DNA of 64,000 nucleotides from an uncultured Collinsella sp. (GTDB taxonomy: Bacteria; Actinomycetota; Coriobacteriia; Coriobacteriales; Coriobacteriaceae), in assembly GCA_900756765.1 (NCBI GenBank), contig CAAELE010000018.1:1-64000 (forward strand), written 5' to 3'. The position numbers were made by a program, and so were the translations under genes. Below the pieces are notes generated by a model. That model had not been told where the DNA came from. It made no database searches and saw nothing but the letters and a program-made list of their open reading frames with translations. Positions 39,413 through 48,337 of this stretch are shown here, piece after piece. Every line of letters begins with the position of its first letter. The first letter of the stretch is position 1.

Positions 39413-41068
39413 CTAGGCAACCTTATCGAGCTTAAGCAGGTCGCTGCGCTCGGCCGCCGCTTCCTTCGCGCTCTTCCACTGATTAAGCGCCAGATCGATC
39501 TCGGAACAGCCTTCCTGGATCCGTTTGGAGTATTTGGCCTCAATCTCTTCTGCCTCCGCAGCGCGCTGCTTGCTCGAGAGGCCCGTCTTTACTAGACAAT
39601 AGCCAGCCCCCGCAAGAAGCAGAATGCCAATAACCTGGTTTACAAACGCAAAGAAAGCTACTCCCAAAACAGCGAGGACAACGGCCGCTATCTTGTGGCT
39701 CTTGTTGCCCTTCGCAACCTTGACATCAAGCTCAGCGAGCTCCTTTTTCTTCTCTTCACCGACATAGCGAACATAATCGCCGCGCAGCGCATTACCCTCA
39801 TCGCCGGTAACCGCCCTGCTTGTCCATCCGTCGAAGTCAAGGGTGATCGCCTGCGGAAATTCGGGGATATCGCTCTTGCGATACCGGTTGAAACCACCGT
39901 TGATATAGGAACCCAAAAACTGAATCGCGGTCTTCTTCTTATGCACATCCACAGATGCACTCTGGTCGCGCATCGAGCGTGTCATCTGGTCGATGATGTT
40001 CATCGTCTGCTGACGCTTCTCATCGCGGCGACGATTGACGAGCTCTCGGGCGCGCTCTACGTCTCCGCCAAATGCCTTGACCGCAAGAAGATACTCCTCC
40101 TGGCGGCGCAAATTTCGCTCCTTGGAGTCATCGGAGTTAACGAGCTCCATCAAATGCCTGTCAACCTGCTCGGCAAGCGTCCTCTCGTCAACATCAGAAG
40201 CCTTGAGGTCGGCGAAGTCATTGGAGATACTCTCGATTGCCTCGACTTTTCCGAGATACTTATTGATGTAGTCAAACTCCTTGACCACCACCTTGAGCGC
40301 CGGATATCTCGAGCTCATATCCTCCTCGTAGCCGGTAAAGTACTCCGCCCATGACTCTGACTGCTCATTCTCGAACTCAGGGCTCTGATTTCTGATCTGC
40401 TCGATCCAGCCCGCCATATAGTCGTCGCACAGGTGCTTTTCGTCGGTTCCGAAGATGCCGTTGATATAGGCATCGATGTAGACCATCGCATCGGCATCGA
40501 TGCGGGCGGCGTTTTGCGTCGAGAAGTAGCGCGCTAGCCATTCGTAGCACGTAGCCGTGCGGTTATTACGTCTGCAGATCAGAGCCATCGCAAGCGACGT
40601 GTGCTCGTTGTCACGTTTGACAGCCTCACGTATTGCGCGCTCCGCAAGATCTCGGTTGTTGTTGATCCATGCCGCAAGGGCAACCAGGACAGGCGCCAGC
40701 CAGTAGTCCGGGGTAGAAATCATTAACTCCTCGGAGACCGTCGAAATCGTCGCCTTGCGCACGAGCGCTGCATCGGTTGCCTGGAGAATACCGACCATGG
40801 TGTTTCGAACCACCGAGTAGTTGCCGAACTTCTTGTCCATCTCCTGCCGGACGCTCACGAGCTCCGTAGTCGCCTGCTCAAGTGCGGCGGTACGACGCTG
40901 TTCGAGCATCATCTCGAGAAAGTCCTTTCGGAGCTTTTTAAGGTCCTTCCGCACTTCCTCCATTTGGGATTCGACCTTATCGACCTTCGTGGTCATCTGG
41001 TCAACTTTTGTTCCAATAGCGGCGATCCTGCGCTCGATAAGGGCAGTATCTAATCCCGAATCACTCAT
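39413..41068 (-). CDS. Coiled-coil membrane protein of unknown function
   Basis: A 551-residue protein. Residues about 8-75 form a long heptad-patterned coiled coil (KVDQMTTKVDKVESQMEEVR). A large helical middle part (about 90-340) includes LAERAIREAVKRDNEHTSLA-like repeats and could be TPR-like. Two close hydrophobic segments (about 460-500, VVLAVLGVAFFAFVNQVIG and ILLLAGAGYCLV) form a membrane hairpin, followed by a charged tail. The start ATG at 41068 has AAAGGTGG upstream. It lies downstream of the zinc-ribbon, membrane and SPFH genes in the same direction. The coiled coil might replace PspA in this cluster (speculative). Confidence 0.7.
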   Translation of the reverse strand: MSDSGLDTALIERRIAAIGTKVDQMTTKVDKVESQMEEVRKDLKKLRKDFLEMMLEQRRTAALEQATTELVSVRQEMDKKFGNYSVVRNTMVGILQATDAALVRKATISTVSEELMISTPDYWLAPVLVALAAWINNNRDLAERAIREAVKRDNEHTSLAMALICRRNNRTATCYEWLARYFSTQNAARIDADAMVYIDAYINGIFGTDEKHLCDDYMAGWIEQIRNQSPEFENEQSESWAEYFTGYEEDMSSRYPALKVVVKEFDYINKYLGKVEAIESISNDFADLKASDVDERTLAEQVDRHLMELVNSDDSKERNLRRQEEYLLAVKAFGGDVERARELVNRRRDEKRQQTMNIIDQMTRSMRDQSASVDVHKKKTAIQFLGSYINGGFNRYRKSDIPEFPQAITLDFDGWTSRAVTGDEGNALRGDYVRYVGEEKKKELAELDVKVAKGNKSHKIAAVVLAVLGVAFFAFVNQVIGILLLAGAGYCLVKTGLSSKQRAAEAEEIEAKYSKRIQEGCSEIDLALNQWKSAKEAAAERSDLLKLDKVA

Positions 41069-41140
41069 CTGTACCACCTTTCAGTTTGAACTGTTTAGAT
41101 CATCCAATAGCTTTAAGCGAGTAAGCACCCGCCATCCGCT

Positions 41141-41947
41141 TTATTGAGAGGCCATGCTTCGGTATTGCTCGGACACCTGCTGATAGGCCACAAGAAACTT
41201 CTGTTTGTATTGGCTTGCCTTCATCGAATTGACGATGCGCCCGACGGGCTCCACATAGTGTTCGAGAAAGTACGAGGTCCTTCTTCGTAACGCAAACGAA
41301 CCATTTTTATAGGGGGACCCGGGGTTCTCTCTAATGCCCTTGAGTAGTGCGAGACACGTTTTGGGTATGTTGCAGTTGGCGGCGATATCTTGATAGAAGC
41401 TCTCCCGCTCTGCGGTCATAAAGTCTTCCGAAGCATACCGCGCTATGCAGAACGGGCACACAGCATCGATAAAGCTCTCAAGCCGAGACCGATCCTCCAT
41501 GCTCTGCATATTGGCGACCACGAGCGATACCATCTGAACCTCAAAGTCACGCATGTTGTAGAGCGTCGACTCAAACAAGTCGATCAAGTCACGCACTTCG
41601 TCATATTCGAGAGGGATATCTTCGGCCCTTTTAAAGAAAACCGTCATCGAACCCGAAAGACCTTCGCAAAACTCATCGCAGTACGCAACCATAAACTGTG
41701 CCGCCGCGTTGTCTTGCATCATATTGAGCACGTCCGCGGCAAATTTGCGGGCCTCCGGGAAGTTGCCACCCTTAAAAAACTTGATGGCATTGTCCTTGGC
41801 AAACGCGATTTTGCCCGTGGCCCCCAGACGCGCCCGCGAATAGTACATCTCGCGACCGCACTGGTTGCAATGAACCTTTCGAGTTGCGGGGTCAAACTCG
41901 ACATCGGTGCTGCCGCAGCCCTCACAAGTTATTCCGTTGATTTCCAA
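41141..41947 (-). CDS. Zinc-ribbon protein, YdjG/TFIIB-like N-terminus
   Basis: A 268-residue protein starting with a TFIIB-type zinc ribbon (CEGCGSTDVEFD, then HCNQCGREMYY), followed by a helical body with repeats of TPR-like character (FKGGNFPEARKFAADVL) and a second CPFC motif at about 165. The start is uncertain: TTG at 41947, eight bases after GGGGGA, is preferred; another TTG at 41965 keeps the frame. In Bacillus subtilis the ydjG product of the ydjFGHI group also combines a zinc ribbon with membrane partners. The neighbouring membrane protein and SPFH protein support that comparison. Confidence 0.65.
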   Translation of the reverse strand: MEINGITCEGCGSTDVEFDPATRKVHCNQCGREMYYSRARLGATGKIAFAKDNAIKFFKGGNFPEARKFAADVLNMMQDNAAAQFMVAYCDEFCEGLSGSMTVFFKRAEDIPLEYDEVRDLIDLFESTLYNMRDFEVQMVSLVVANMQSMEDRSRLESFIDAVCPFCIARYASEDFMTAERESFYQDIAANCNIPKTCLALLKGIRENPGSPYKNGSFALRRRTSYFLEHYVEPVGRIVNSMKASQYKQKFLVAYQQVSEQYRSMASQ

Positions 41948-42001
41948 TAGCTTCCCCCACTTCAACCATCAAAGTGCCCTGGCAAAAAGCAGCGCGAGCC
42001 C

Positions 42002-42703
42002 TTATTTGACAGCGGTCAGCGCCGCATTGCGCTTTTTCCAGATATTGCGCGCATCATGGACAAGGCCAACCGTAACATCTGCCGGCTCATCGGCACTCAT
42101 GGAATTCGAGACCGCCTCAAGCGCTGCGGAGAACTGTCGCTCGACCTCTTGAACATGGGGTTGCGACATGTTGGAGCTGAAGGAGATGTCGTCCTTAAGC
42201 GCTTTGAGTTCGGCTTTGACCTGAGCGTCCTGCGCCACGGCGAGGAGCTGTCCCACATACGATCCGAACTGCGCCGTTTGAACCGTCTTTGCGGCCACGG
42301 CAGCAACCTTTTGGTCAACCTGGCGGCCATTGAAGCCTAGACCCATCTGCACAAGGACAAGCACAGCAAGAAGGACAACGTTTACGACGACTGGAATCGT
42401 GCTGCCGCCCCACCCATATGCCGCAAACACAAAGTACGTGTTGGCCAGAAGGGCAACGACAAAGTAGGCACAGCTGGATGCGACCGGCAAATAATGGATT
42501 TCGGTCGTGCTTTTGACCGTGGACTGCTTATCGGACATGGCAGCCGAAATCGAAGCCGCCGCAAAAGCCAAAACCCCAAAGCCAAGCGACATAGCAAAGA
42601 CGATAGGGTTCATCAGCGCGTTTTTGCAGACAAACATGATTACAAGCCACGCCACCAAGACGATTGCCTCGCCCAAAATGACACGTTTAACAGAACCGTT
42701 CAT
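42002..42703 (-). CDS. Four-helix membrane protein with cytoplasmic tail
   Basis: A 233-residue protein with four predicted membrane segments (about 7-27, 32-52, 72-95, 103-122) and a C-terminal soluble helical tail (about 130-233). No enzymatic motif. It starts 12 bases after the SPFH gene and precedes the zinc-ribbon gene, matching the order of ydjI, ydjH and ydjG-type genes but with low direct similarity that I can judge. AAGGAGAAAC precedes the ATG. Confidence 0.7.
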   Translation of the reverse strand: MNGSVKRVILGEAIVLVAWLVIMFVCKNALMNPIVFAMSLGFGVLAFAAASISAAMSDKQSTVKSTTEIHYLPVASSCAYFVVALLANTYFVFAAYGWGGSTIPVVVNVVLLAVLVLVQMGLGFNGRQVDQKVAAVAAKTVQTAQFGSYVGQLLAVAQDAQVKAELKALKDDISFSSNMSQPHVQEVERQFSAALEAVSNSMSADEPADVTVGLVHDARNIWKKRNAALTAVK

Positions 42704-42715
42704 CTTTGTTTCTCC

Positions 42716-44092
42716 TTATTGGATCTTAGTTCCACAATCGGGGCAGAATTTGGTCCCTTCGGGCAACTCGGCTCCGCAGCTCGGGCACCTTGGCGAGATC
42801 AACCGGTTCCCGCATTCCAGGCAGAACTTGGCACCGACCGGGTTAAGATGCCCACACGCCAAACACGCAACACCCTGCTCGAGCTTTTGTCCGCATTCCA
42901 GGCAGAACTTAGCACCCATCGGATTAACGTTTCCGCAACTGGGACACACGGGACCGTTTTGCATACCTGCGGACGCGGAAGCCGTTCCAACCATGGGAGC
43001 AACAGCGCCCATGGTCTGGTTGGCCAAGCTGGAGAAGCCAGCTCCAAATGCACCGCCCATGCCAACGCCCATGCCGAGTCCCATGCCGGCTCCCATGAGG
43101 CCCGATGCGGCACTCCCCTCATTGCCCGCAGCACTCTCCATTACGTCCATGCCACGCTCCTGCTGATAGTTGTAGCCTTCGCGCGCACGCTTCCTGGCAA
43201 GCGCCTCGGACTCGATGTCCATCTGGACAGCGTTACCCTGCGCCTCGAGAATGCTCCGCTTACGCTGGATCTTCATCTCGTTGATGGCGGCAAGATCCTC
43301 TTCGAAGGGCTTGATGCTGTTGAACGAGAAGTTATCGAGCGTGAGACCAAACTCATCGAAATAGTTAACGAGCTTGCCCTGCATCTGAGACGAGAAGTCG
43401 CTCAGATGCGTCGCAATTTTAAGAACGGAAACCTCCTGGTCAACAATCGCCTTGGCAAGCAGGTCAGGAACATACTCAAGGATTTTTGCCCGCATAAAGG
43501 AAGTAAGTTCTTCTCGCGTATAGCGATCTCGCGTGCCCACGACCTTAACGAGGAACTTCCTCACCTGAATGGGAACCAGGTTCGGGTCATTCTGCTCGAT
43601 ATGTGCGCCAAACAAACCGAAGGCGCGAACATGAACGTTGACGTCTTCCTCAGGGTCTTGGACGATGATGGGCTCGGTCGTGCCCCAGCGCAGCTCGTTC
43701 ATGTAGTTAGTATTGATAAAGTACACAACGGAATGGAACGCCGAGCTACCGCCGGTAAGCGAATGGGCGGCATTGCGGAACGGGGCGAATCGGCTGTCTC
43801 CCGTGTCGAGTTTGATCTTGCACGGACCGACAAACACGCTTACCTGAGAATCGCCGGCACCCGTAGCGTCAGTAGAACTGCCCGCCCCCATATTGTTGGT
43901 AAAAACGGCAATCTGCGATTGCGCAACCTGAAGATAGGACCCGTTGGGAAAATCCTCGTAGGGATAGCGGAATGAGACAAGCGAGGCATCTTCGTCGTTG
44001 CCAGGCTCCCATTTGATATTGTCGACAGAAAAGGCACCGAGAATTCCGCTGTGCTTTTCTTCCTTTTCGTTATCGCTATGGAACAGTGACAT
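42716..44092 (-). CDS. SPFH-domain protein with triple C-terminal zinc ribbons
   Basis: A 458-residue protein of the YdjI/'virion core protein' SPFH group. The SPFH (band 7) domain spans about 15-290 (VDNIKWEPGNDEDASLVSFRY-like start, then AFGLFGAH, IVDQEVSVLKIATHLSDFS). A Gly/Met-rich flexible stretch (about 330-375) leads to three zinc ribbons: CPSCGNVNPMGAKFCLECG, CLACGHLNPVGAKFCLECG and CPSCGAELPEGTKFCPDCG. SPFH proteins scaffold membrane microdomains; in B. subtilis YdjI belongs to the PspA-like envelope stress module. The ATG at 44092 follows GAAAGGA. First gene of this four/five-gene run. Confidence 0.85.
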   Translation of the reverse strand: MSLFHSDNEKEEKHSGILGAFSVDNIKWEPGNDEDASLVSFRYPYEDFPNGSYLQVAQSQIAVFTNNMGAGSSTDATGAGDSQVSVFVGPCKIKLDTGDSRFAPFRNAAHSLTGGSSAFHSVVYFINTNYMNELRWGTTEPIIVQDPEEDVNVHVRAFGLFGAHIEQNDPNLVPIQVRKFLVKVVGTRDRYTREELTSFMRAKILEYVPDLLAKAIVDQEVSVLKIATHLSDFSSQMQGKLVNYFDEFGLTLDNFSFNSIKPFEEDLAAINEMKIQRKRSILEAQGNAVQMDIESEALARKRAREGYNYQQERGMDVMESAAGNEGSAASGLMGAGMGLGMGVGMGGAFGAGFSSLANQTMGAVAPMVGTASASAGMQNGPVCPSCGNVNPMGAKFCLECGQKLEQGVACLACGHLNPVGAKFCLECGNRLISPRCPSCGAELPEGTKFCPDCGTKIQ

Positions 44093-44290
44093 GCTGATTC
44101 CTTTCGTTAATTCCAAACCACGCGCTCCGCGTGTCTAATAAATTGCGAACTGCCGAGTCGACAGGCGCATCGAAAGCCTGTGCGCCTCAATCTGTCCCCA
44201 ACTTAGCTTGGCTAATTATATCCCTCAAGTCATCTCATTTAGCCGCCCCCCGATGAGCGGTAATAATGTCGCACCTTTGGTCAACTGACG

Positions 44291-44380
44291 AAGAACCGGG
44301 AGGGTTCGAACCCCAGATACCCTTTTGGGGCATACCCGCTTAGCGGGCGAGCGCCTTCGGCCTCTCGGTCAGCTCATCGT
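44291..44380 (-). pseudogene. tRNA-Ser (GCU)-like sequence, acceptor stem degraded
   Basis: The minus strand has a tRNA-Ser D arm (TGACCGAGAGGCCGAAGGC), an anticodon arm with loop CCGCTAA and five pairs, a serine-type long variable arm (TATGCCCC...GGGTATC) and the T loop GGTTCGAAC. The sequences where the acceptor halves should lie (GATGAGC and CGGTTCT) do not pair, the T stem has a mismatch, and no CCA follows. It is either a decayed tRNA-Ser or a fragment left by recombination. The surrounding 44117-44476 has no other gene. Confidence 0.5.
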
Positions 44381-44476
44381 AACGGCCGTTTTAGCCGTAA
44401 CTAAACTCGTCGGATGGAACAAGGGGAAAGGTATAAGAGCCGCGCGCGCTGTAATGCCAAAACGGCTCGGCTAAAG

Positions 44477-45970
44477 TTACCAGCTCTCGTGATAGGCCAT
44501 AATCGACCGACATGGGTACCCTTCGGAGCCGCATTCCGCAGACGCTACGACCTTTCCGTCTTTATAAAACTCGACGTACCAAACGTACGTTGCCGCCCCC
44601 TCCCAATAGCTTGGCTTATCAGCGACCTTGTACGCAATAGAGGCGTCATCTAGCACAATCAACTCGCGCTTGGCGTTTGCAATGAACGCATCCATGTCGG
44701 CGATCACGCCATCGCCGCGCGCAGCGGCCTCCCCATCGTCGCTGCTATCGGATGCCGCTTCAGATGGTGCTTGAGATACGCCAGATCGATCGTCCGCAGT
44801 GCCAGAACCGTCCTTCAAAGAGCTCTCCGAATGCTCCACCCCTTTGAATGCCTTCCACATATCGCTGCTTGCGGACGGCATTTCAATGTCGGCCTCTGGA
44901 TACTTCCCGGCAACCTCATCAAGAATTTTGCACGCTTCCTCACGCCCCTGGACCATCGCCTCCTGCGGTTTGCCACCATCCTCAACGGTCCTCACCAAGT
45001 AGGCGCCATTCTGCCTATCGAATTCCTTATTTTGAATTTGCACCGCGTCTACGACCTCAGGACCCTTTGCAGTAAGCGAAATATAGAAATCTGCCTGGTT
45101 ACAATCCTGACTACAAGTAAATTTAACGATGCCGTCCTTACAGACAGTAATGACTTGGCTCTCACCCTGAGCAATAAAACCGTCATACTGATTCGTCATA
45201 TTGCTGGAGCCTTCTACCATCTCTGACGAAGGCATAACCGAAACAGCCGCTCCGTCAACAAAGCAGTAGGCACCCACAATCGCCGAAATATCGTTCTGCG
45301 CATCGACAAACCCAACAAGCAGCTCGTCAATTCCGTCGCCGTTCAAATCATCGAAAGCATAGTAGTAGCTTAAAAAGCCGGGGGCAGTCTGGTTGTTATA
45401 AACGAATATCTGCCCCAGTCCAGAATCATCACCGCGCCCCTGGGCCCAGTCGTCGTAGCTGGCAGCACCAGCCCCCTTCCGCTCGCAATAGCTCGCAAAG
45501 TCCTCGTAACGCGCAACCACGCCCTCGTAAGCCCTGCGTGCTTTCTTGTTTGTTGCCGCGACCTTCTTTTTAGACGACTTCTCCTCGACTGCAGCCGGCT
45601 GCTCCTGCTGCTGCGCTTGAGGCAGCACAAAGGCTTCGTAAGCTTTGACCAGGGCGTAAGCGACACCAGCGGTAAAGATGATTGCTGCAAGAATGGTGAC
45701 AAACGTAGGCACAGCAAAACGGCCGATCTGCCGACGCTGCATCATAAAGGCCGCAAAGGACATATGATCAGAGGGCGCCGGAGAAGGGCCCTCTGCGCGA
45801 GATACAGCAGGATCGCTTGTCGCTTTTCTATCAGCAGACGCCTTTGGTGTACCTGAAGGAAGCGGCTGCTGAGCATTCGCCGGCGCATCATCCACATCCA
45901 ACGGTTTTCCGCATGCAGAACAGAATCGCGCCCCGTCTTTGATCTTTGCCCCGCAGCTTGCACAGTACAT
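44477..45970 (-). CDS. Zinc-ribbon, single-pass membrane protein with large outer domain
   Basis: A 497-residue protein. N-terminal zinc ribbon CASCGAKIKDGARFCSACG (3-21), a Pro/Ser/Ala-rich cytoplasmic linker, one membrane helix (about 88-112), a Gln/Lys-rich stalk, and an external domain with DLNGDGIDELLVGF, a calcium-loop/FG-GAP-like motif, and a C-terminal segment (TYVWYVEFYKDGKVVASAE). Its organisation matches the genes at 49762 and 51383. Outer-surface sensing with a cytoplasmic zinc ribbon is an inference. The ATG is at 45970, with AGGGGGA upstream. Confidence 0.75.
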   Translation of the reverse strand: MYCASCGAKIKDGARFCSACGKPLDVDDAPANAQQPLPSGTPKASADRKATSDPAVSRAEGPSPAPSDHMSFAAFMMQRRQIGRFAVPTFVTILAAIIFTAGVAYALVKAYEAFVLPQAQQQEQPAAVEEKSSKKKVAATNKKARRAYEGVVARYEDFASYCERKGAGAASYDDWAQGRGDDSGLGQIFVYNNQTAPGFLSYYYAFDDLNGDGIDELLVGFVDAQNDISAIVGAYCFVDGAAVSVMPSSEMVEGSSNMTNQYDGFIAQGESQVITVCKDGIVKFTCSQDCNQADFYISLTAKGPEVVDAVQIQNKEFDRQNGAYLVRTVEDGGKPQEAMVQGREEACKILDEVAGKYPEADIEMPSASSDMWKAFKGVEHSESSLKDGSGTADDRSGVSQAPSEAASDSSDDGEAAARGDGVIADMDAFIANAKRELIVLDDASIAYKVADKPSYWEGAATYVWYVEFYKDGKVVASAECGSEGYPCRSIMAYHESW

Positions 45971-46119
45971 AAATCCCCCTAGAACTCCAGCATATCGAAA
46001 CGATAGCCCACAGCCTGCAAACAGAAAAGGCCCAGGAGCAATTTGCTCGACTGTAAACCTTTTCTTTCACCTTTCAAATTCGCCTGACCCCACGCGGAAG
46101 GCATGCGACGGGCTACTTG

Positions 46120-46737
46120 CTAGGCGCGAGCCATGTGCAGCTTGATTGCCTTGAAGATGATGTTGGCAACCGAGGCAATAGGCCAGAGCGCCACGATCGT
46201 CATCGGAACCGATTCGGGAATAACAGGAACCGCCCCGTGAATCACACTGCCCAACCAGTAAAAAAGCATCAGAACCACGACAGGAAGGCCCGCGAGAACC
46301 ACAAGCTCGATTAGCATAATCGTGATACCGATAATGCCGCTACCATAGACAAAGGGAAGCCTTACACCGCTGCGGTACAGCGAGATAATCACCTTCCAGG
46401 GACCAATCAGAAGCAGCGCCAGCGGAATCATATTGTTAAGTCCCAGCGAGCCACCTCCCAGCACGTAATTGAAAAAGAGCACATAGAGCAATGAAATCAC
46501 CGCTGCTCGCCCAAGCGACCCGATGGACTCGTGAAGCGAATCCTGCAGGCAAGCAGCGGCCTCTGCATCCTCCGCCGCTTGAAACTGAGCCTCGACAGAC
46601 TGGCTCTCAATCGGCTGGGCCTCGACGTAAATCGCATCCCCCACCGCGCTGGCCGCAGCCGCGACCGTAGGCGTTCCGCACACGCCGCAGAACTTGGCGC
46701 CGTCGTTAATCTCTGCTCCACACTGTTTGCAATGCAT
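46120..46737 (-). CDS. Zinc-ribbon multi-pass membrane protein
   Basis: A 205-residue protein: zinc ribbon CKQCGAEINDGAKFCGVCG (3-21), an acidic linker (about 30-65), then about four hydrophobic segments (from AAVISLLYVLFFNYVLGG to VPMTIVALWPIASVANIIF). The ATG at 46737 follows AAAGGA. It is divergent from the zinc-finger gene at 46877. No family name beyond zinc-ribbon domain protein. Confidence 0.75.
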   Translation of the reverse strand: MHCKQCGAEINDGAKFCGVCGTPTVAAAASAVGDAIYVEAQPIESQSVEAQFQAAEDAEAAACLQDSLHESIGSLGRAAVISLLYVLFFNYVLGGGSLGLNNMIPLALLLIGPWKVIISLYRSGVRLPFVYGSGIIGITIMLIELVVLAGLPVVVLMLFYWLGSVIHGAVPVIPESVPMTIVALWPIASVANIIFKAIKLHMARA

Positions 46738-46876
46738 AATCGGGTCCTTTCTCGTTACCCCTTTTCTTGACGATCACAAGATACGATTTGTCGTTTATCC
46801 GATATAGAGATTTTGACCGGGTAATTTTCCTAAACGTACTACGCTATTAAACCTGCAGCTAGAGACAGGGGTAACA

Positions 46877-48235
46877 ATGTTTGAGTTCTCCCAAACACGC
46901 ACCGTTGAAGGTTCGATTCCGTTTAAGACAGTCAACCTCATAGAGAACGAACCCAATAGGCCCGTTGGCGAGGCCCAGCTTGTCTTTGAACTCTACATGC
47001 CCACCGAGCTGGCCGGCAACAAGAGCAACGAAGGGCCCGCACACAGCGAGCGCCATGCCGATCTGATCAGGCTGGCATCATGCATCGAACCCACCGCCGT
47101 TAAAGAGCAGCCCTTCCGCGCAAGCCTCTTTAACGTACTTGATTACGCCGAACAGACCGGGCCGCTTTTTGGCAAGCACGCAATAGAATCCGTACGCGAT
47201 TGGGCCAATGCCGCGATGGCAGCACTTATTGCCATGCGCATCCAGGAATACCTCAACGGGAGCTGCACCATCGCAAAGGTCTCCGCATTGGAAAGAATCG
47301 AGAAATCAGTGGTGACCTGCGCGGCAAACGGGTCATCCTTCAAGATCTACACCACTATCCTGAGGGCGGGCGGTGATTATACCGACTCATTCAAAAGCCT
47401 GCCCATCGTGCGCAAAATCGAATCCGATGCGGGATATTTCTACGCCTTTATGTTTATGATCGACGAGGAAGAATCTCTCGTTGCACTCAACGTGCTCTCT
47501 TTTGAACACGAGCTCACCGCCAATGACTTCAGTGTTTTGCAGGCGATGTTCTACATGGACGAAGACTCCAGCTCGGAGATTTCAGCGCGACTCAAGGTTA
47601 ACAATAGCGAGGAGAGCTTCTATGTAATCGACCCTCAAGCAGATATCCAGGAGCGCCGAGAAGAACTTGAAAACGATGACCGCGATGCACTCACCGCTTT
47701 GGTGCAGGCGCTCGTGATCTCGCATCTCTCGGGCGCGCACGTGGATGTGTTCCAGGGTAACGAGTCCACAGGGTTCCTCTCCTTTGACAGCTATCTCTCG
47801 TGGCTCTGGTTTGATTTTTCACGCAAGCTGAGCACCGTCAAAATTGGCTATTGCGAGCAGTGCGGACGCGCCTATTCACTTGCCGGGCATCGTGGCGTCA
47901 AACGGCACTACTGCAGCGATCGATGCAAGACCGATGCCAAAAATGAGCGCACGCGCAAGGAGACGGCAAAGATACGCGAGTTGTTTGGAACGGGCACCAG
48001 CGTACGCGATATCGCCAACGAGATAGAACGTCCCGCGGCCTACGTGCGCTCGCAGCTCAATAAATGGACCAAGCTCAAGCACGATCTGGATGAAGACATT
48101 GAGTCAAACGGCTTTGACAGCTCCGAGCTACTCAAACGCTGCACCGCCGAGAGGCTCGATCTCAACAACCTCCTCAACGCCAAGCGCAAAAAGCAGATTC
48201 AGGACTATGCCAAACTCAAGCGCCTCGTTAAGTAG
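46877..48235 (+). CDS. Protein with C-terminal zinc finger and helix-turn-helix-like segment
   Basis: A 452-residue protein. The first 310 residues have no recognised domain (alternating strands and helices, acidic). At about 322-350 a zinc finger reads CEQCGRAYSLAGHRGVKRHYCSDRC-like, i.e. CxxC at its start and CSDRC at its end, as in CGNR-type and HNH-like fingers. The next part (RELFGTGTSVRDIANEIE then AAYVRSQLNKWTKL) looks like a helix-turn-helix. This combination suggests a DNA-binding regulator. It is transcribed away from the zinc-ribbon membrane gene, which it might control (inference). Confidence 0.7.
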   Translation: MFEFSQTRTVEGSIPFKTVNLIENEPNRPVGEAQLVFELYMPTELAGNKSNEGPAHSERHADLIRLASCIEPTAVKEQPFRASLFNVLDYAEQTGPLFGKHAIESVRDWANAAMAALIAMRIQEYLNGSCTIAKVSALERIEKSVVTCAANGSSFKIYTTILRAGGDYTDSFKSLPIVRKIESDAGYFYAFMFMIDEEESLVALNVLSFEHELTANDFSVLQAMFYMDEDSSSEISARLKVNNSEESFYVIDPQADIQERREELENDDRDALTALVQALVISHLSGAHVDVFQGNESTGFLSFDSYLSWLWFDFSRKLSTVKIGYCEQCGRAYSLAGHRGVKRHYCSDRCKTDAKNERTRKETAKIRELFGTGTSVRDIANEIERPAAYVRSQLNKWTKLKHDLDEDIESNGFDSSELLKRCTAERLDLNNLLNAKRKKQIQDYAKLKRLVK

Positions 48236-48280
48236 AAACGCTGTCATTTCCTTGCCGTCCGATTGACGGATGGAAAGTTA

Positions 48281-48326
48281 CTCATATACGTGTTAGTAAT
48301 ATATATGTTAGTAATACGTATATGAG
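48281..48326 (+). promoter_or_regulatory. Operator-like repeats upstream of the DUF234 ATPase
   Basis: CTCATATACGT (48281-48291) and its exact complement ACGTATATGAG (48316-48326) enclose two direct repeats GTTAGTAATA (48292-48301 and 48307-48316), 15 bases apart. The array ends 12 bases before the ATG at 48338 and so must overlap the ribosome binding or promoter region. Confidence 0.7.
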
Positions 48327-48337
48327 CGAGGCACATC

